64,000 nucleotides of DNA from Tetracladium setigerum. Its lineage: Eukaryota > Ascomycota > Leotiomycetes > Helotiales. Positions 48,739 through 59,697 of the stretch are shown here, piece by piece. Under the pieces are notes generated by a model. The model had not been told where the DNA came from, did not search any database, and saw only the letters and a list, made by a program, of their open reading frames with translations. Where the stretch lies: contig PZJY01000013.1 in the NCBI GenBank assembly GCA_031472005.1, forward strand, positions 1,302,001-1,366,000. The letters run 5' to 3'. The translations under genes and the position numbers were made by a program. Position 1 is the first letter of the stretch. The number at the start of each line of letters is the position of its first letter.

Positions 48739-51023
48739 CGCAGTTCGACAACTTCGATTACAACACCTACTACAGCAGTTACTGGGTCTGTAAGTTTCAG
48801 GATTCAGTGACATATATTGAAAAAACAGGAACAATTCTATGTAGCTCGGTCATTTACAGATATAAATCATCAATGTATAACTTTGGCTTATCTCAGGCTC
48901 TGCGATTGTCAATCTTTCGAACGAACTCTCGGATCTTCCATTTTGTTGGTGCCTCGAGGTATTTGAGAGCACGTTGCAAATAGAAGCGACTATAAAGCGT
49001 ACTTCTAAGTCTCATTTATTTTCCTTGACCTAAACTTTTTGAGATAAACAACGTCGAAGTCCTCCAGTTATTGGGAGGTGCGCTTTCAATGATCACTTGT
49101 TAAGAGTTTCCTGGAAGAATGGTAATCCTTCAAAAACACACGGAAGATCTCTGATCTATTGTTCGGCCGAGACCTTACTGCACGTCGCTTTTGTTTACTC
49201 CGTAAGCAATCTTATCTGATCCTTAGTACTGTACAGTACAGTAGGGTGCAAAAAGTTTGAAACTCCACCATTTGTCTGCCCAGGTACTTTAACCTATTCC
49301 GCCAAGCAGTTACTGCTTCAATTAGAGCATATTGGTATCTAACCTTTAATAGTAACCGCTTGACTATAAAGGGGTAGCCAGCTCTTGGCATTTAATACCT
49401 AAGGGATTTAAACTCATTGCACTCTACTGTTTCTATAATTGCAACATCTACGGAGTACATGGTACATACTAAGTTATTTAACCCCTTTCTCCATTTCTAT
49501 TAAATATCTGCCTCAATCGAAAAGTTTACTAAACAAAACTAAAGTGTTTGGCCCTGACAACCAGCCGACAATGCACTTCAAATGCTTGGGCGGGGCAATT
49601 CTTTGTGTGGGGGGGGTTCATTGATCTGGCCACTGCCACTTTTCCCTCGGAGCCGATTGCAGTTGAGGGAGCAAACATCGCCGCAACCACGGCGATTGGC
49701 ACTGTTTCAGATTGTCAGTCAATTCTAGCTGCACCCGCAGACGACGGAAAATTTGGGGAGACGGGAGTGATCTCCGCACGCGGCATCTATGCTGTGAATG
49801 TATGGTAAGCATATCTATCCATCAATTGATTGACAGTTCACATTGTCTAGTACTATAGAATGATAATGATATTAGAGTCTAGGCCAAGCCAACCCGCTCA
49901 GTCTTCGGTGCCTAAGTGCGGCTTCGCTGCCAAAATTTAGTCGGAGACTGTTATCGTTCATTCGGTGTTTACATGACCAAAAGCAACATGACGACTGGGT
50001 ACAGCTGCGAATGTTATGACACTGGAGTTGGGTCATTGAAAATGATGGCCGCTGCGAAGGGCACCAACTTAACGGTGACTGAATCAGCATCGTTCTATGA
50101 CAAGCGGTTGTTTTCGTATAGAATTAATAGGCTGGGATTTGGATGGGCGTGAAAGCGTATGAAGGGGAGCAAACGAACTTGGTACATAGACTTGGAGCAC
50201 CATGGCACAGTACTCCAGCTACAGACTATCTGTACCTCAGAATACACATGCAATGCGTAGGCACGGTGAGCCAAAAAATTCTGTTGGCAAGATGTGGTAG
50301 CTAATGGGTTGTGGGTCAGATTCCAGGGGTCGGTTGAAAGCGAAGTGGATACGGAAGTACAGCGGTTGATTATTGTAACAATTAGGGGCCCTTGTCTGGC
50401 CCTCTTTTTCTACCTCTTTACTCGAAGTGGATTATTTTCTTACAAATTCGGAAATTTGTTGTTAAAAAATTGCTGATTAATAGAGCTAGAGAGGCCGGGC
50501 GATCAAAAGACAGGGGCCTTTGATTGTTATAATACTTAACCGCTGTACAGTTCCTGTACGGGAAAATCAGCCCCCTCCCTTGTATATGTAAAATCCGTAA
50601 GTCCTGATTGGCAGGAGCCCTGTTTCTCTCCATTAAATAGGTTACTCTTGGGTGTAAATAAAGTGTATGTAGTTCCCAGCCCTTGTATTCTCCATAAATA
50701 CCCATATATAACGTCTTCGATCTTACCCTCTCACTGGCTCGAACAAGGAGGGGGGCTGGTTTTCCTGTACAGAGACTATACCTCCGTAAATACCCCTCTA
50801 TGCCCTCTTTACTTGCATACTGTGTTCTCTTCGTTTGACATCCAAGCCAATCCTTGTGACAATCAAGTGCAGATACCACCTTGATATTCCACGTTCAGTG
50901 CCAGGCCTTCTTCAATCAATTCCATAGGCAAGTAATAGATGTATCTTGAAAGTAACCCATTCCCCCTTTACTAACAACAAGATAAGAATCCGAGCCTATC
51001 GAATCAACCAAACCGAATTCAAC
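48739..51023. other. Intergenic with gene-like fragments
   Basis: Beyond the LysM stop the Ser/Thr-rich reading continues to about 48800 and meets a GTAAGT. Simple motifs include TACTCCGTA (49196-49204), TACTGTACAGTA (49227-49238) and TACGGAGTA (49449-49457). A possible small secreted gene is listed separately at 49571-50152. The remainder has no coding signal. Confidence 0.4.
49571..50152 (+). pseudogene. Possible small secreted protein gene, broken or mis-sequenced
   Basis: The ATG at 49571 opens a short hydrophobic leader that runs into an 8-base G run (about 49609-49616). Removing one G would join it to an Ala/Thr-rich, secreted-looking frame with one Cys (to 49800). A GTAAGC donor follows, and a Cys-containing frame with a GYSCECYDTG stretch runs to 50152. 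I could not connect the parts into one model, and no family is recognised. It may be a third kind of secreted protein next to the LysM gene, or a decayed one. Confidence 0.25.
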
Positions 51024-51800
51024 ATGCAGCGCCACAGATTCACACCAAGAACGGCTGGAGAAATCATCCGCGATTCAATCCAATCCCTGAAGTTACAAAA
51101 GTGGGGGTTCGTGGTAGTTCGCTGCACATACGGTTCTCAAGAAAAATGGGAAAAGTTCATGTCTATCCTTCACAGTGAAACACTTGCAACTTTCAAAACC
51201 GAGGCTGACTCGGACCTCAAAGCAACCTTTGCTCTGGAGGTGATCGAGGACGAAGAGACACTCAATGGTGTAGACTACAAAGTCGCTAGAGACCGCTTCG
51301 ACACCTTTGTCCGTGACGAAGTTCAAGCTGAGATAGATGCCGGCACAGACAGGAAGGACTTTCCGGATCACATCCCGGCTGAAAGAATTTACCAGATTCG
51401 CATAGAAGATCAACCTCGACGCGGTTTCTTTATCTTTGCGGATGAAGAGGTTGTCAATAGCGTTTCGGACGCGGGCGAAGCTACCGTAGCTAAGGAAAAG
51501 GCCAGGTGTATGGGTGGTGCTGAATATTTTATCAAAGTAGTGAAATCAGGTATTGAAGAGGGTATAGCTGATGACGACGAGGAGGAGGAGGAGGAGGAGG
51601 AGGAAGACGAGGAGGATGGGGACGTGAGGCGGTATCTGTGGAATAAGTTTAAGGCATGGGACTTAGTGAGGTTGTATGCGAGTATTTTGGATGGAGGATG
51701 GGGGGAAAGTATCCAGATATGGGTTATGGCATTTGCGATATTATGGGCTTGTGAGGAGGTAGAAATTTGGGTTGTTGAGAAGTGGTATAAAAAAACTTAA
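51024..51800 (+). CDS. Hypothetical protein with acidic tract
   Basis: The predicted product is 258 aa, intronless and in one clean frame from the ATG at 51024 (CAACATG). The core begins KWGFVVVRCTYGSQEKWEKFM and contains RDRFDTFVRDEV, a pattern I associate with an uncharacterised fungal family that often occurs in many copies. Toward the C-terminus is a run of about 15 Glu/Asp residues encoded by GAG/GAC repeats (51577-51620), then a Trp-rich end. No signal peptide is present. The region is Glu/Asp-rich overall. Function is unknown. Confidence 0.65.
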   Translation: MQRHRFTPRTAGEIIRDSIQSLKLQKWGFVVVRCTYGSQEKWEKFMSILHSETLATFKTEADSDLKATFALEVIEDEETLNGVDYKVARDRFDTFVRDEVQAEIDAGTDRKDFPDHIPAERIYQIRIEDQPRRGFFIFADEEVVNSVSDAGEATVAKEKARCMGGAEYFIKVVKSGIEEGIADDDEEEEEEEEEDEEDGDVRRYLWNKFKAWDLVRLYASILDGGWGESIQIWVMAFAILWACEEVEIWVVEKWYKKT

Positions 51801-53922
51801 GTGAAGATGGGCGCTGTAATGACATCTGATTACCACCACAATCTAGCTCTAAAGCGAGGAAGGGAGGCTGTCATCTCAACAATGCATCTCAGTCACTTGG
51901 AATCAGGAGTCTATAATTCGAGTCTAGGCCTGTTTACCTTGCCTAAATGTGTGGACCAAAGGAATAAAGGATCGGTCACAGTCAATTCGTCAAATGGCAG
52001 ATTGGCTAATTAGCTCATATTCACCAAATCTAGTACAAACCGGCCAATCTGAGCCACATAGCCAAATTCGACCCCGGGAGGATTTAATGCTACAGAAGAA
52101 CGTTGCTGGTGTAGCTGGGTATATTTGAAAAAGAGGTATAAAGTTTTACACAAGATTTTGGGGACTAATTATCCTATATCTAGATAATTTTCTACGCTGA
52201 AAAAAATATTTGAAAACCTTGTGGCTATAATCCGAAGAAATAATTAGATCCTGAGCAACTTGACTAGCAAATTTCGTCTCGGTACCAAATTGTTTTCAAA
52301 ACTAGTCAACCTGGACTCTACCACCATCTGACTTATTGCAGCGACGGATTACACATTTTAATCGAAAGTAAAGCAGAAAAACATACGCTTTGTCCTCCAT
52401 GAGGTACGGATTGTACATTTCTCTGATATGAGTGTCATCTTACTTCCGTAAACCACATTTCTTCTCTCCAGAGCCGTTAATTCCTCTTCTGTCCACGGAG
52501 GCAGATAATTGCTTCCGTATTCTGCAACGATATTTGTTGTGACTATGTGCTCAATGAATTAACCTAAGACTCATGTCAACATCAATCAGCCAAAGAAGGA
52601 AGTAAGATAGATGACTGCTCACTACTACTAAGAATAAGATCCAATCATCTAAATAAAACTTATCAAGCGAGCGTAATTATATTCTCCTCGAAGCTCTGTG
52701 TGAAAAGGCTGTTGATAAAAGCTCATCGCGAAATTAAAATGAGATTGTAGGAGGGAAATACATTCACATCCGGCAGGCATACGAACAACACCTATGCCCC
52801 AAAGAGCCCAAGACATGGTTGGCCTTCCGAATGACATATTATTGGGAGATCAAAGGTTTTCGCTCTCCTTCTATATTTCTAATCGTGCACAGGTCAGAAA
52901 ATGGTAGCCCCAAACAAAAAAAAAAATCCTTTCGCGAACATCAATCCTGCCGTACCCTTCTAACAGTCGCGACTCACGCTGGCATTCTCAAGTACTCAAA
53001 GATCTCTCAAAACCCCCCAATTCTCACATATTTGATACGAAAAATGGATGCGCTAAAATTCGATGTGAACGTCCAGGTTTCCTCTTGGCGTCAGTAATAC
53101 TGTAGAACTCTCGACGCGTTAACGTCTTTGCCAAAACCGACAGTTGTGCGCAAATGATGAAATGTACTCAACGAGAATATTAACAATCCCAAAGACCTGG
53201 CGTGGCTCCGTTGCTCGGGCCTTCCTGTTGGCAGTTTCGTGTAATATTCGTCATCTGGAAAATTCCCAGTATCGCCCAGCCGTACAAAACCTAAAGTCGT
53301 GTAGTTGGTGTTGATTCGGCCTGGGCACGTCGGTAATTGGGCCCTCCACCACGCTTCGCGACTCAACTGATTCAAGTCATTCCCCACATGTGCCTGTGAT
53401 CCGCGGCAGAAGATTAGAATCGATGATTATTGCTTCTATTATTCTAGCGTCACTCCGCTAAATTCGCTTTGGGCTATCGTCCGAAAGAGTGCATACCTGC
53501 TTATGTACTGTACTGAACTGAGAGAAAAGCATCTGTTCTTGTGTCCAGCTGGAATCTGTCCACTACGTTGGGGCAATTCAAGGTCTGATGCGATTTTAAA
53601 GAGAAAATATTTCCTTGGGTTTGGGGATTTTGAATCTCGGGCTTCATTTATAACATGTTGGACGATTCAAGAATTGCTATTTTTCTCTGCTCTAGTTTCA
53701 ACATCGAAGCATGACCCGGGACTATTCTTGACCCTGTCAATGTTATGTGGTGACCGCTTTTCGGAACTCAAGCAGTGAATAACTGGTAATCACAGATGAA
53801 ACGAGAGATTGAAAGTAAGAAGATTTCGCAATGGGGAACGCGCGACTACTCGGGTTGAAAAACTTTCATATTCAAAACCTTGGACCACTTGCACATACCA
53901 AAAACCTTTAGATTCTTATTCG
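51801..53922. other. Intergenic
   Basis: About 2.1 kb, AT-rich, with no open frame showing recognisable features on either strand. TACTGTACTG near 53506 partly matches the dispersed palindrome. Confidence 0.45.
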
Positions 53923-55748
53923 CTATTTTTGCCTCTGTTCAATTTTTATCATACTACCTTTGTCAACAATGGAATACTGCGACAACCTCACTGTCATAAT
54001 TATCTCATCCGTATTAATCCTCGTCGTATCCACCTTCCGCAGTACCCCATAATCCACTAAGTCGAGCGCTGGTGAGTGCATATTCCAACCTATAGCCCTC
54101 TCTTCATCATGCCTTCCCAACATCTCTTCCCACGGATCTCTCTGTAACTCGAGAAATTTACCAGAGACCCCAGAGTGAACAGTTGCTCCCCGTGGTTCTC
54201 TTCCACCAAAATGATCACTTCTTCTTTCTGTTTCTTGGCTCCTTGGAAATTCTCGCTCCTCGTGTTCGAGATTATCGTTCTGGGTTGTCTGTGTTGTCAC
54301 CTGGGTTGTTTTCGTATTAGGTGGGAGCGGAGATATCAGGACTATCGAACCTCCGCAACGTGGTGGATGCCTTCCGTATTCCTCAAGTGAAAAAATGTAG
54401 CGAACTTCAGCAGGATAAATCAGTGTATTAGTTTCTCAGCAAACGAAAGGGTGTAATGGTTCGTTATTTGTTCTCATGACGAGAGCGAAGAAATGGATTA
54501 GAAAGACTCACCCAAAGGCCAACAATGAGGAATATTCGCGACGTAGACGGTGGTACACACCTCTCCAACGTACCAGTTTAGCTAGGAGACGAATTACGTA
54601 AGCGACTTTGGCTAGTAGAGAACAATGTTTGAGCGCAGAGATGGATAGGAGGAATGAAAGTAGCAACCTACGAAACGAACAAGGGTGTGACCTGGGGCCA
54701 ATGTATAATACCGGTTCAGACTTGCGGCAAGAATCTTAAAAGGAGCTAGTCAACATCTGATTTCTGTTAGAAGCGAGCGATATACCTACTACAAAGATTC
54801 CAAGACTGAAGACGAAACAAAGCGCCATTTTCCTAAGTTTCGTTAATGATCACGTAGGTAGGCGCGAAGGAGGTAGGAGTCTTACTGTTTCAGTGGAAGT
54901 TTACAAGATATCATTAGTGGGAGTGGGATCATTATCATTGCGATGTCAGAGGTGACATTCAGCAACCCTGTAAGTATTATATGGTGGGTATGCCTGGAAC
55001 ATTGTACTAGAAACAGCAGTTTAGCAAAATAAGATCCCGAACGTCGACTCAATTGCTCACAATTCGCAGGTGCTATCTCAAAGTTCTGCCTGAAGGGAAC
55101 ACACCACACTCCAAATACTAGAATCTGAATGACTATGAATCCGATGCCGCAGTAACACGCAAGCAATATCACAAAAATATTACGCCTTAAATGGTGACTA
55201 CGTAATATTTAGTCACCCTTTGATTCTCATAACTGGTCGAAGGACAACTCTGCAGGAAGGGACTCACGTGAGGCGGTTGTAGAGTAACAGCATGCAGAAT
55301 TTGAGGATCCACAGAGTGACAAGGTTGGACTCCTCTAATGCGAAAACAATCTTACTCCCAATCAACCTGCTTTGGTATGAAGCAGGGGTGAGGATAACAC
55401 CAGGAGGGACGTAATTTGTTCCGTAGACGAATACTTCGTTGGCCATTGCAATAATACCAGTAAATGTTAACTATCAAAAAAGTTTAGAAAGTTCTGCACA
55501 TATCGTGGCGCGCTGTCAATAGTTACATACCACGACAAAAAGCATCAAAATATCGTCCCATTGCAATTTTCTGAATGACCCAAGCTGAATTCTCCTAGCA
55601 GCTCTATAATCATGAGGTCTTGTCAGCAAGGAATCAACTAGATTGAGGAAGATGAAGAGGGGAATTACATTCGACAGGCGATCAGAGCTATCCCAATCCC
55701 GTACAACGTCCAGGAAAATATCTCAAAATCTCTATTGTAGGACCCCAT
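53923..55748 (-). CDS. Pth11-type rhodopsin-fold integral membrane protein
   Basis: The predicted product is 419 aa in nine exons; summed exons give 1260 nt in frame. It has the fungal rhodopsin-domain layout with about seven hydrophobic helices. Landmarks in order are QWDDILMLFVV after helix 1-2, LEESNLVTLWILKFCMLLLYNRLT, the GFIVIQILVFGVWCVPF helix, NVTSDIAMIMIPLPLMI and LPLKQKMALCFVFSLGIFV, then WYVGEVCTTVYVANIPHCWPL. The last 150 residues are a charged cytosolic tail. Members act as putative receptors, for instance Pth11 in surface sensing by Magnaporthe; the ligand is unknown. I assigned the eight introns by eye from GT-AG ends and the conserved blocks, so exact exon edges may shift. Confidence 0.72.
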
Positions 55749-56831
55749 CCTGACAAGTCGACACAGGTTTATTTTGGACTACCTCGATTCGAATTCAGTC
55801 TGCGCGTGAACGAGATCTGGGCAAATATTCCAGGAATTTTGCGATGTTCATTGATGTTGCGTAGATATTCGCCACCGCTTAGTGTCCAGAATTCGAGGCT
55901 GCAGATTATACCATCAGAGGAGCCAATACAGCCACCACCTCGATTTCGTGTATAAGTTTGTGCTCTTCAGGCGCAAGAATGTTTCTGTCGTTCAACAAGA
56001 TGTCGTTGAGATTTTGCTTTCTTCAGAGGTATTGTCGGCTCCGCGGCATGGGGTTTTCCCCGTGAAAATAAGCCGTGGAGGAGTCCGAGGTTTAGTCTAG
56101 TGTTGAAATAGAGTTCGCTCAGACGACAGTTCGTGAGATTCATTGGCTGATCTGCACATCTCACTTGTGTCAAGGGGGTTTTAATGCTCAACAAGTTAAA
56201 GCAACACGGGTTGCAAAGTCGTTTCTTCTTAGTCACGGAGAATTAGCTGTAATGATTTGTTCTATTCATTAACCCTAGAAGCCAGTTCATCCGCCTTTGC
56301 TCGAGGGTCGCTTACAGCTTATTAATGCCTTAGGTATAAACTCGTCTTATGCCTTCCGAAGGTACATAGAAACATCTCTATCGCTTAGGCCTGTCGGAGC
56401 AGGTATCGGACGGAGCAATCACATGACTAGCATGTGATCCTTAGCAATTCCTGCCACACTTAGCTAGCTAGGTATTCATGTTGGTTGCCAAAGATGTTAC
56501 AAGGTAGTGGTTTAAATGTTGCAATAAGGGGTCTATCTAAGTCTCAAAATCTTGGGTGCGAGGACAGGTAAATAAAATAAGCGTAAATCTAGAAATACAG
56601 GCTACATGCGACCGGAAACAACGCTCCAAAATTCTCCTGTTCTAGCCGCAAATCCCGCAACTCATGAATTTTGCTAGAGTTGTTCTACAGCTGAGCCTAA
56701 GAAAAAGTAAAAAAGTATACTTCTGCCCCCTCGGGTACCTTCAAGCGTCTGAATGAATGAACGTGTAATCGTGTCGACGAGTGGATGGGGCGAGTAAAAG
56801 AGTGAACAAAGGGTTTCAGAAGAGGAACACG
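55749..56831. other. Intergenic
   Basis: About 1.1 kb, no supported gene. It contains the Pth11-like promoter and the 3' flank of the PAN-like gene. Confidence 0.4.
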
Positions 56832-58559
56832 TTACTGCTTCTGGTAGGTGTTGAACTGGCTCTGGACAACCAAGTTTGCGAGAGCTGGCTGGGTGTTTCC
56901 CTTGCCATAGCAAGTTTGCGTGCTTAGCTTGTAAGAGGCACGAGTGCAGCGGGAAGAGTTGTCGCAGAGGTTGATGCAAGCCTTCTCGCTCTGGACTCCG
57001 TACCAGATATCTGGGCTTGGATAGTTATAGTCTGTCTTTGGGCAAACAAGAAAAGAAGATCCGTCTGAAGCTCTAGTGTAGATGTTTCCAGAAGGGCAGC
57101 GGGTTATCGGGGTACCATCGGGAAGTCTGGTATTTGTTAAGAAATATAGGCTATTTACCCATTTCAAACCAGATGCGTTATTGGTAGTAGGGTCCGCATT
57201 GCCCTTGTTATAGCAGGTCTGCGTCTGGGTGTTGAAGACAACAGTCAAGCAGCCAGAGGTGGCCTCGCAAAGAGTGGAGCACGCATCCAAGTTCGGTACC
57301 TTGTACCAGATATTCAGGGATGGAATCTGGAGGTCGGTATCTGAGCAGTATCGGTAAAGCTGACCATTGGTGGCAACAGATTCGCCAAGACCTCGCGGGC
57401 AGCTGGTGAGATATGCTGGACCTGCCTGGGTGGGGGTCGGGGCAGTTGTAGACTTCGTCATGGTAACAAGCGTCGTTGATGCAGCAGAGCTGGTGGTTGA
57501 AGAGGAAGAGACTATGCCATTATTGCAAGCGAAGGTGCCAACATCAGAGGTTAAAGAGTAAGAGACGGCATTCGCGATAGTGTACTGATCGGAACCAGAA
57601 GTGTAACCAGTGTTGACTGCATAGCTGCTGTCCCAGGACCGGGTATATAAAGCACAGATTTGAGCTTGAACCTGTCCGTTCTTGATTAACTGGTAGCTTG
57701 CGAAAAACCGGCAAGTTTTGCCAAAGAATTGTGCAGGGTTGACTCGCTCAGCCAAGCAGTCAGCAGCACAGAGGTTGGGGTCATAAGGGCCGGAGTGAGA
57801 CTTGAAGGTGATGTAGCTATCGCATTGATTTGGTGAGTTGATAGTAGCGGTACCGGTGGAAGTTCCATTGAAATTAGGGACGTTGTAGGTTGGGATAGTC
57901 AACGAGTAACCGTTGGAGCCGGCAATAACAACATGGAAATCATATCTGTATTGTCCAGTATTGGTCAAAGTTGTCGTTGGAATCGTGCTTCCCCAAAAAC
58001 TACACTTGATCGGGACAGTGCTCGCGGGGTTGGGACAACCAGAACCCACATTCTGAGTAGGATCTCTCTCGTAGAAAATGTTAAAAGATTGACATCCTAC
58101 GGATGCAAGGCAGTCGGCCGCGCACTGGGATGGACTATAGCTCGTGTATGACTTGTAGCCCATGTAAGCAGAGGTAGAAACGGCAGCCTGTTGGTTCTGG
58201 AAGATTAAAGACCAGCCAAGAGGGGTGACGGCACCGATTGCCGCATTGGAGTAGGCAACGTTTGCCAGAAAAGCTGTATCGGTATCTGGGCTGGTGACGA
58301 GTCCGCTACCAAGTTCCTGTGCCGAACAGTCGCCGTCTGTTCTGCGACGAAGGCGGGAGGAGGGAGATCCGGGAAAGGAGTTGTAGGCGTTATTGTACGC
58401 AGCATTTGGATCGTAGGAGATGGTTTGGTTGAGTGCTCCCACAGGTACGACCTGGATGACGGGATTGGGAAGGGCTTGCAGTTGGGCTGGGGTCAAGCCT
58501 TGGGCAGATGCCAAAGTTGCCCATGTAACTGCTGCGGCAAGGTAGTTGTTTCCACGCAT
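56832..58559 (-). CDS. Secreted Cys-rich protein with PAN/Apple-like repeats
   Basis: The predicted product is 575 aa, intronless and intact. I chose the ATG at 58559, which opens a signal peptide (cleavage after about ASAQG); the in-frame ATG at 58613 would add 18 residues. An RRR site at about residue 70 could be a Kex2 cleavage site. The body has repeated units of the type C-x3-C-x4-C with a W/F and TCYNKGN, seen at QCAADCLASVGCQSF, ACSTLCEATSGCLTV and ACINLCDNSSRCTRA, which match PAN/Apple-type modules. A Ser/Thr-rich linker separates N- and C-terminal halves. Such modules bind carbohydrate or protein at the cell surface. The fold assignment is by spacing only. Confidence 0.72.
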   Translation of the reverse strand: MRGNNYLAAAVTWATLASAQGLTPAQLQALPNPVIQVVPVGALNQTISYDPNAAYNNAYNSFPGSPSSRLRRRTDGDCSAQELGSGLVTSPDTDTAFLANVAYSNAAIGAVTPLGWSLIFQNQQAAVSTSAYMGYKSYTSYSPSQCAADCLASVGCQSFNIFYERDPTQNVGSGCPNPASTVPIKCSFWGSTIPTTTLTNTGQYRYDFHVVIAGSNGYSLTIPTYNVPNFNGTSTGTATINSPNQCDSYITFKSHSGPYDPNLCAADCLAERVNPAQFFGKTCRFFASYQLIKNGQVQAQICALYTRSWDSSYAVNTGYTSGSDQYTIANAVSYSLTSDVGTFACNNGIVSSSSTTSSAASTTLVTMTKSTTAPTPTQAGPAYLTSCPRGLGESVATNGQLYRYCSDTDLQIPSLNIWYKVPNLDACSTLCEATSGCLTVVFNTQTQTCYNKGNADPTTNNASGLKWVNSLYFLTNTRLPDGTPITRCPSGNIYTRASDGSSFLVCPKTDYNYPSPDIWYGVQSEKACINLCDNSSRCTRASYKLSTQTCYGKGNTQPALANLVVQSQFNTYQKQ

Positions 58560-59418
58560 AGTGAATAATGAGAGTATGTACAGAATTGTATTGTACGGTG
58601 TTGTGGCTATCAAAGGCGAGGATGAATATATTATAATGCAAGAAGGTTCAATGGCTGCGAAGGTAGACTAAGAATGAGTGAATGAAGGAGAAGTGGAAAG
58701 AGATGAGTCTGAAGATGGAGAGAGAATTGTGGAAGGGAATGGAGATGCAGGTATATATCCTCATCCTTATTCGGGGGTCAAGCCATAATAGCGAGGCCGA
58801 AGTTCGAAGCAACATACATCGTGAGACAACGCCACTGGGTTGGAAGCCGACGAAGCCCATCGCTCAGTTGTTAAGACGCTTTGGATGAGCAAAAAGACTA
58901 ATAGCGCCTGTTTGCGACGAAAAAATGCAGAGATGTGAAGTTCTGGAGCTGAATGGGTACGAAGCGTGACGCTTCCAGAATCGATAGTTTGTTTACTGTA
59001 TTAGGTAATCACCCTACTTGACCGAATCCGTCGGCTCGGCGAACTGCGGCGTTAGCGGCGGGCCGTGCACAGGTCTCTCTCTCTCTCGGGCCTGCCGACA
59101 AGGAACTCGGAAGTAAGACTTATGCTTCCTAGTATGCGCCGCCCAATTCGGAAGAACTTCCAAAGCGCCGCCCAGCTCATAATAGTACGGCGCTGGTAAT
59201 ATTACCTATTGTAAGGTAGGTAGGTAGGTCCCGATAGTACCTACTTCCTATAATAAATGGGTAGGTAAGGTAGGTACGTACCCAGAACGCGCGTCAATAA
59301 AACTAATCAGTTTAGTCAGTTTTTAAAACTACCTACCTCCTACCTACCTAACTGTAGAACAGCATCCGTGGAAATTCCCTTCACATGTGCCTCCCTTCCT
59401 AGGTACAGTGGGAGAAAT
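58560..59418. other. Intergenic with ACCTACC repeats
   Basis: Promoter of the PAN-like gene, followed by GC-rich sequence around 59030-59080 and GGTAGGTA / ACCTACCT repeats at about 59214-59350 that could pair with each other. No gene is supported. Confidence 0.4.
59214..59350. repeat. GGTAGGT ... ACCTACC inverted simple repeats
   Basis: AGGTAGGTAGGTAGGT near 59215 and 59265 is followed by ACTACCTACCTCCTACCTACCT near 59327-59350. The strands can pair over at least 12 bp. The same unit as at 2215-2291. Confidence 0.65.
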
Positions 59419-59478
59419 GTTCTTCTAGAAGAAATCTTCCAAAAATAGCTGACATTAAAAGATTTCTTCTAGAAGAAC
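59419..59478. repeat. 20-bp perfect inverted repeat carrying heat-shock-element palindromes
   Basis: The left arm (59419-59438) and right arm (59459-59478) are exact reverse complements over 20 bp, separated by a 20-bp spacer. Each arm itself contains TTCTTCTAGAAGAA, a 14-bp palindrome whose centre TTCTAGAA fits the nTTCnnGAAn heat-shock-element pattern. The segment could fold as a hairpin or bind HSF as two sites. Confidence 0.8.
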
Positions 59479-59697
59479 GTGGGGTCTGAAACCGGTCTGG
59501 GCTTATTTTAGTGTGTGCCCATTACGGAGAACTCTTCATAAACAAGTCAGGGGACTGACGCAGCTCGGGTTAGATCTTGGGTGTCGAAGTCTTATTGCTC
59601 TTGCCATGCGCTACTATCGTTACATGTCGCGAGACCCCATTAGGGTAGATACCGTGATGAGAGCTACGAAAAAGGCAGACCAAGCCATCGCACCGGC

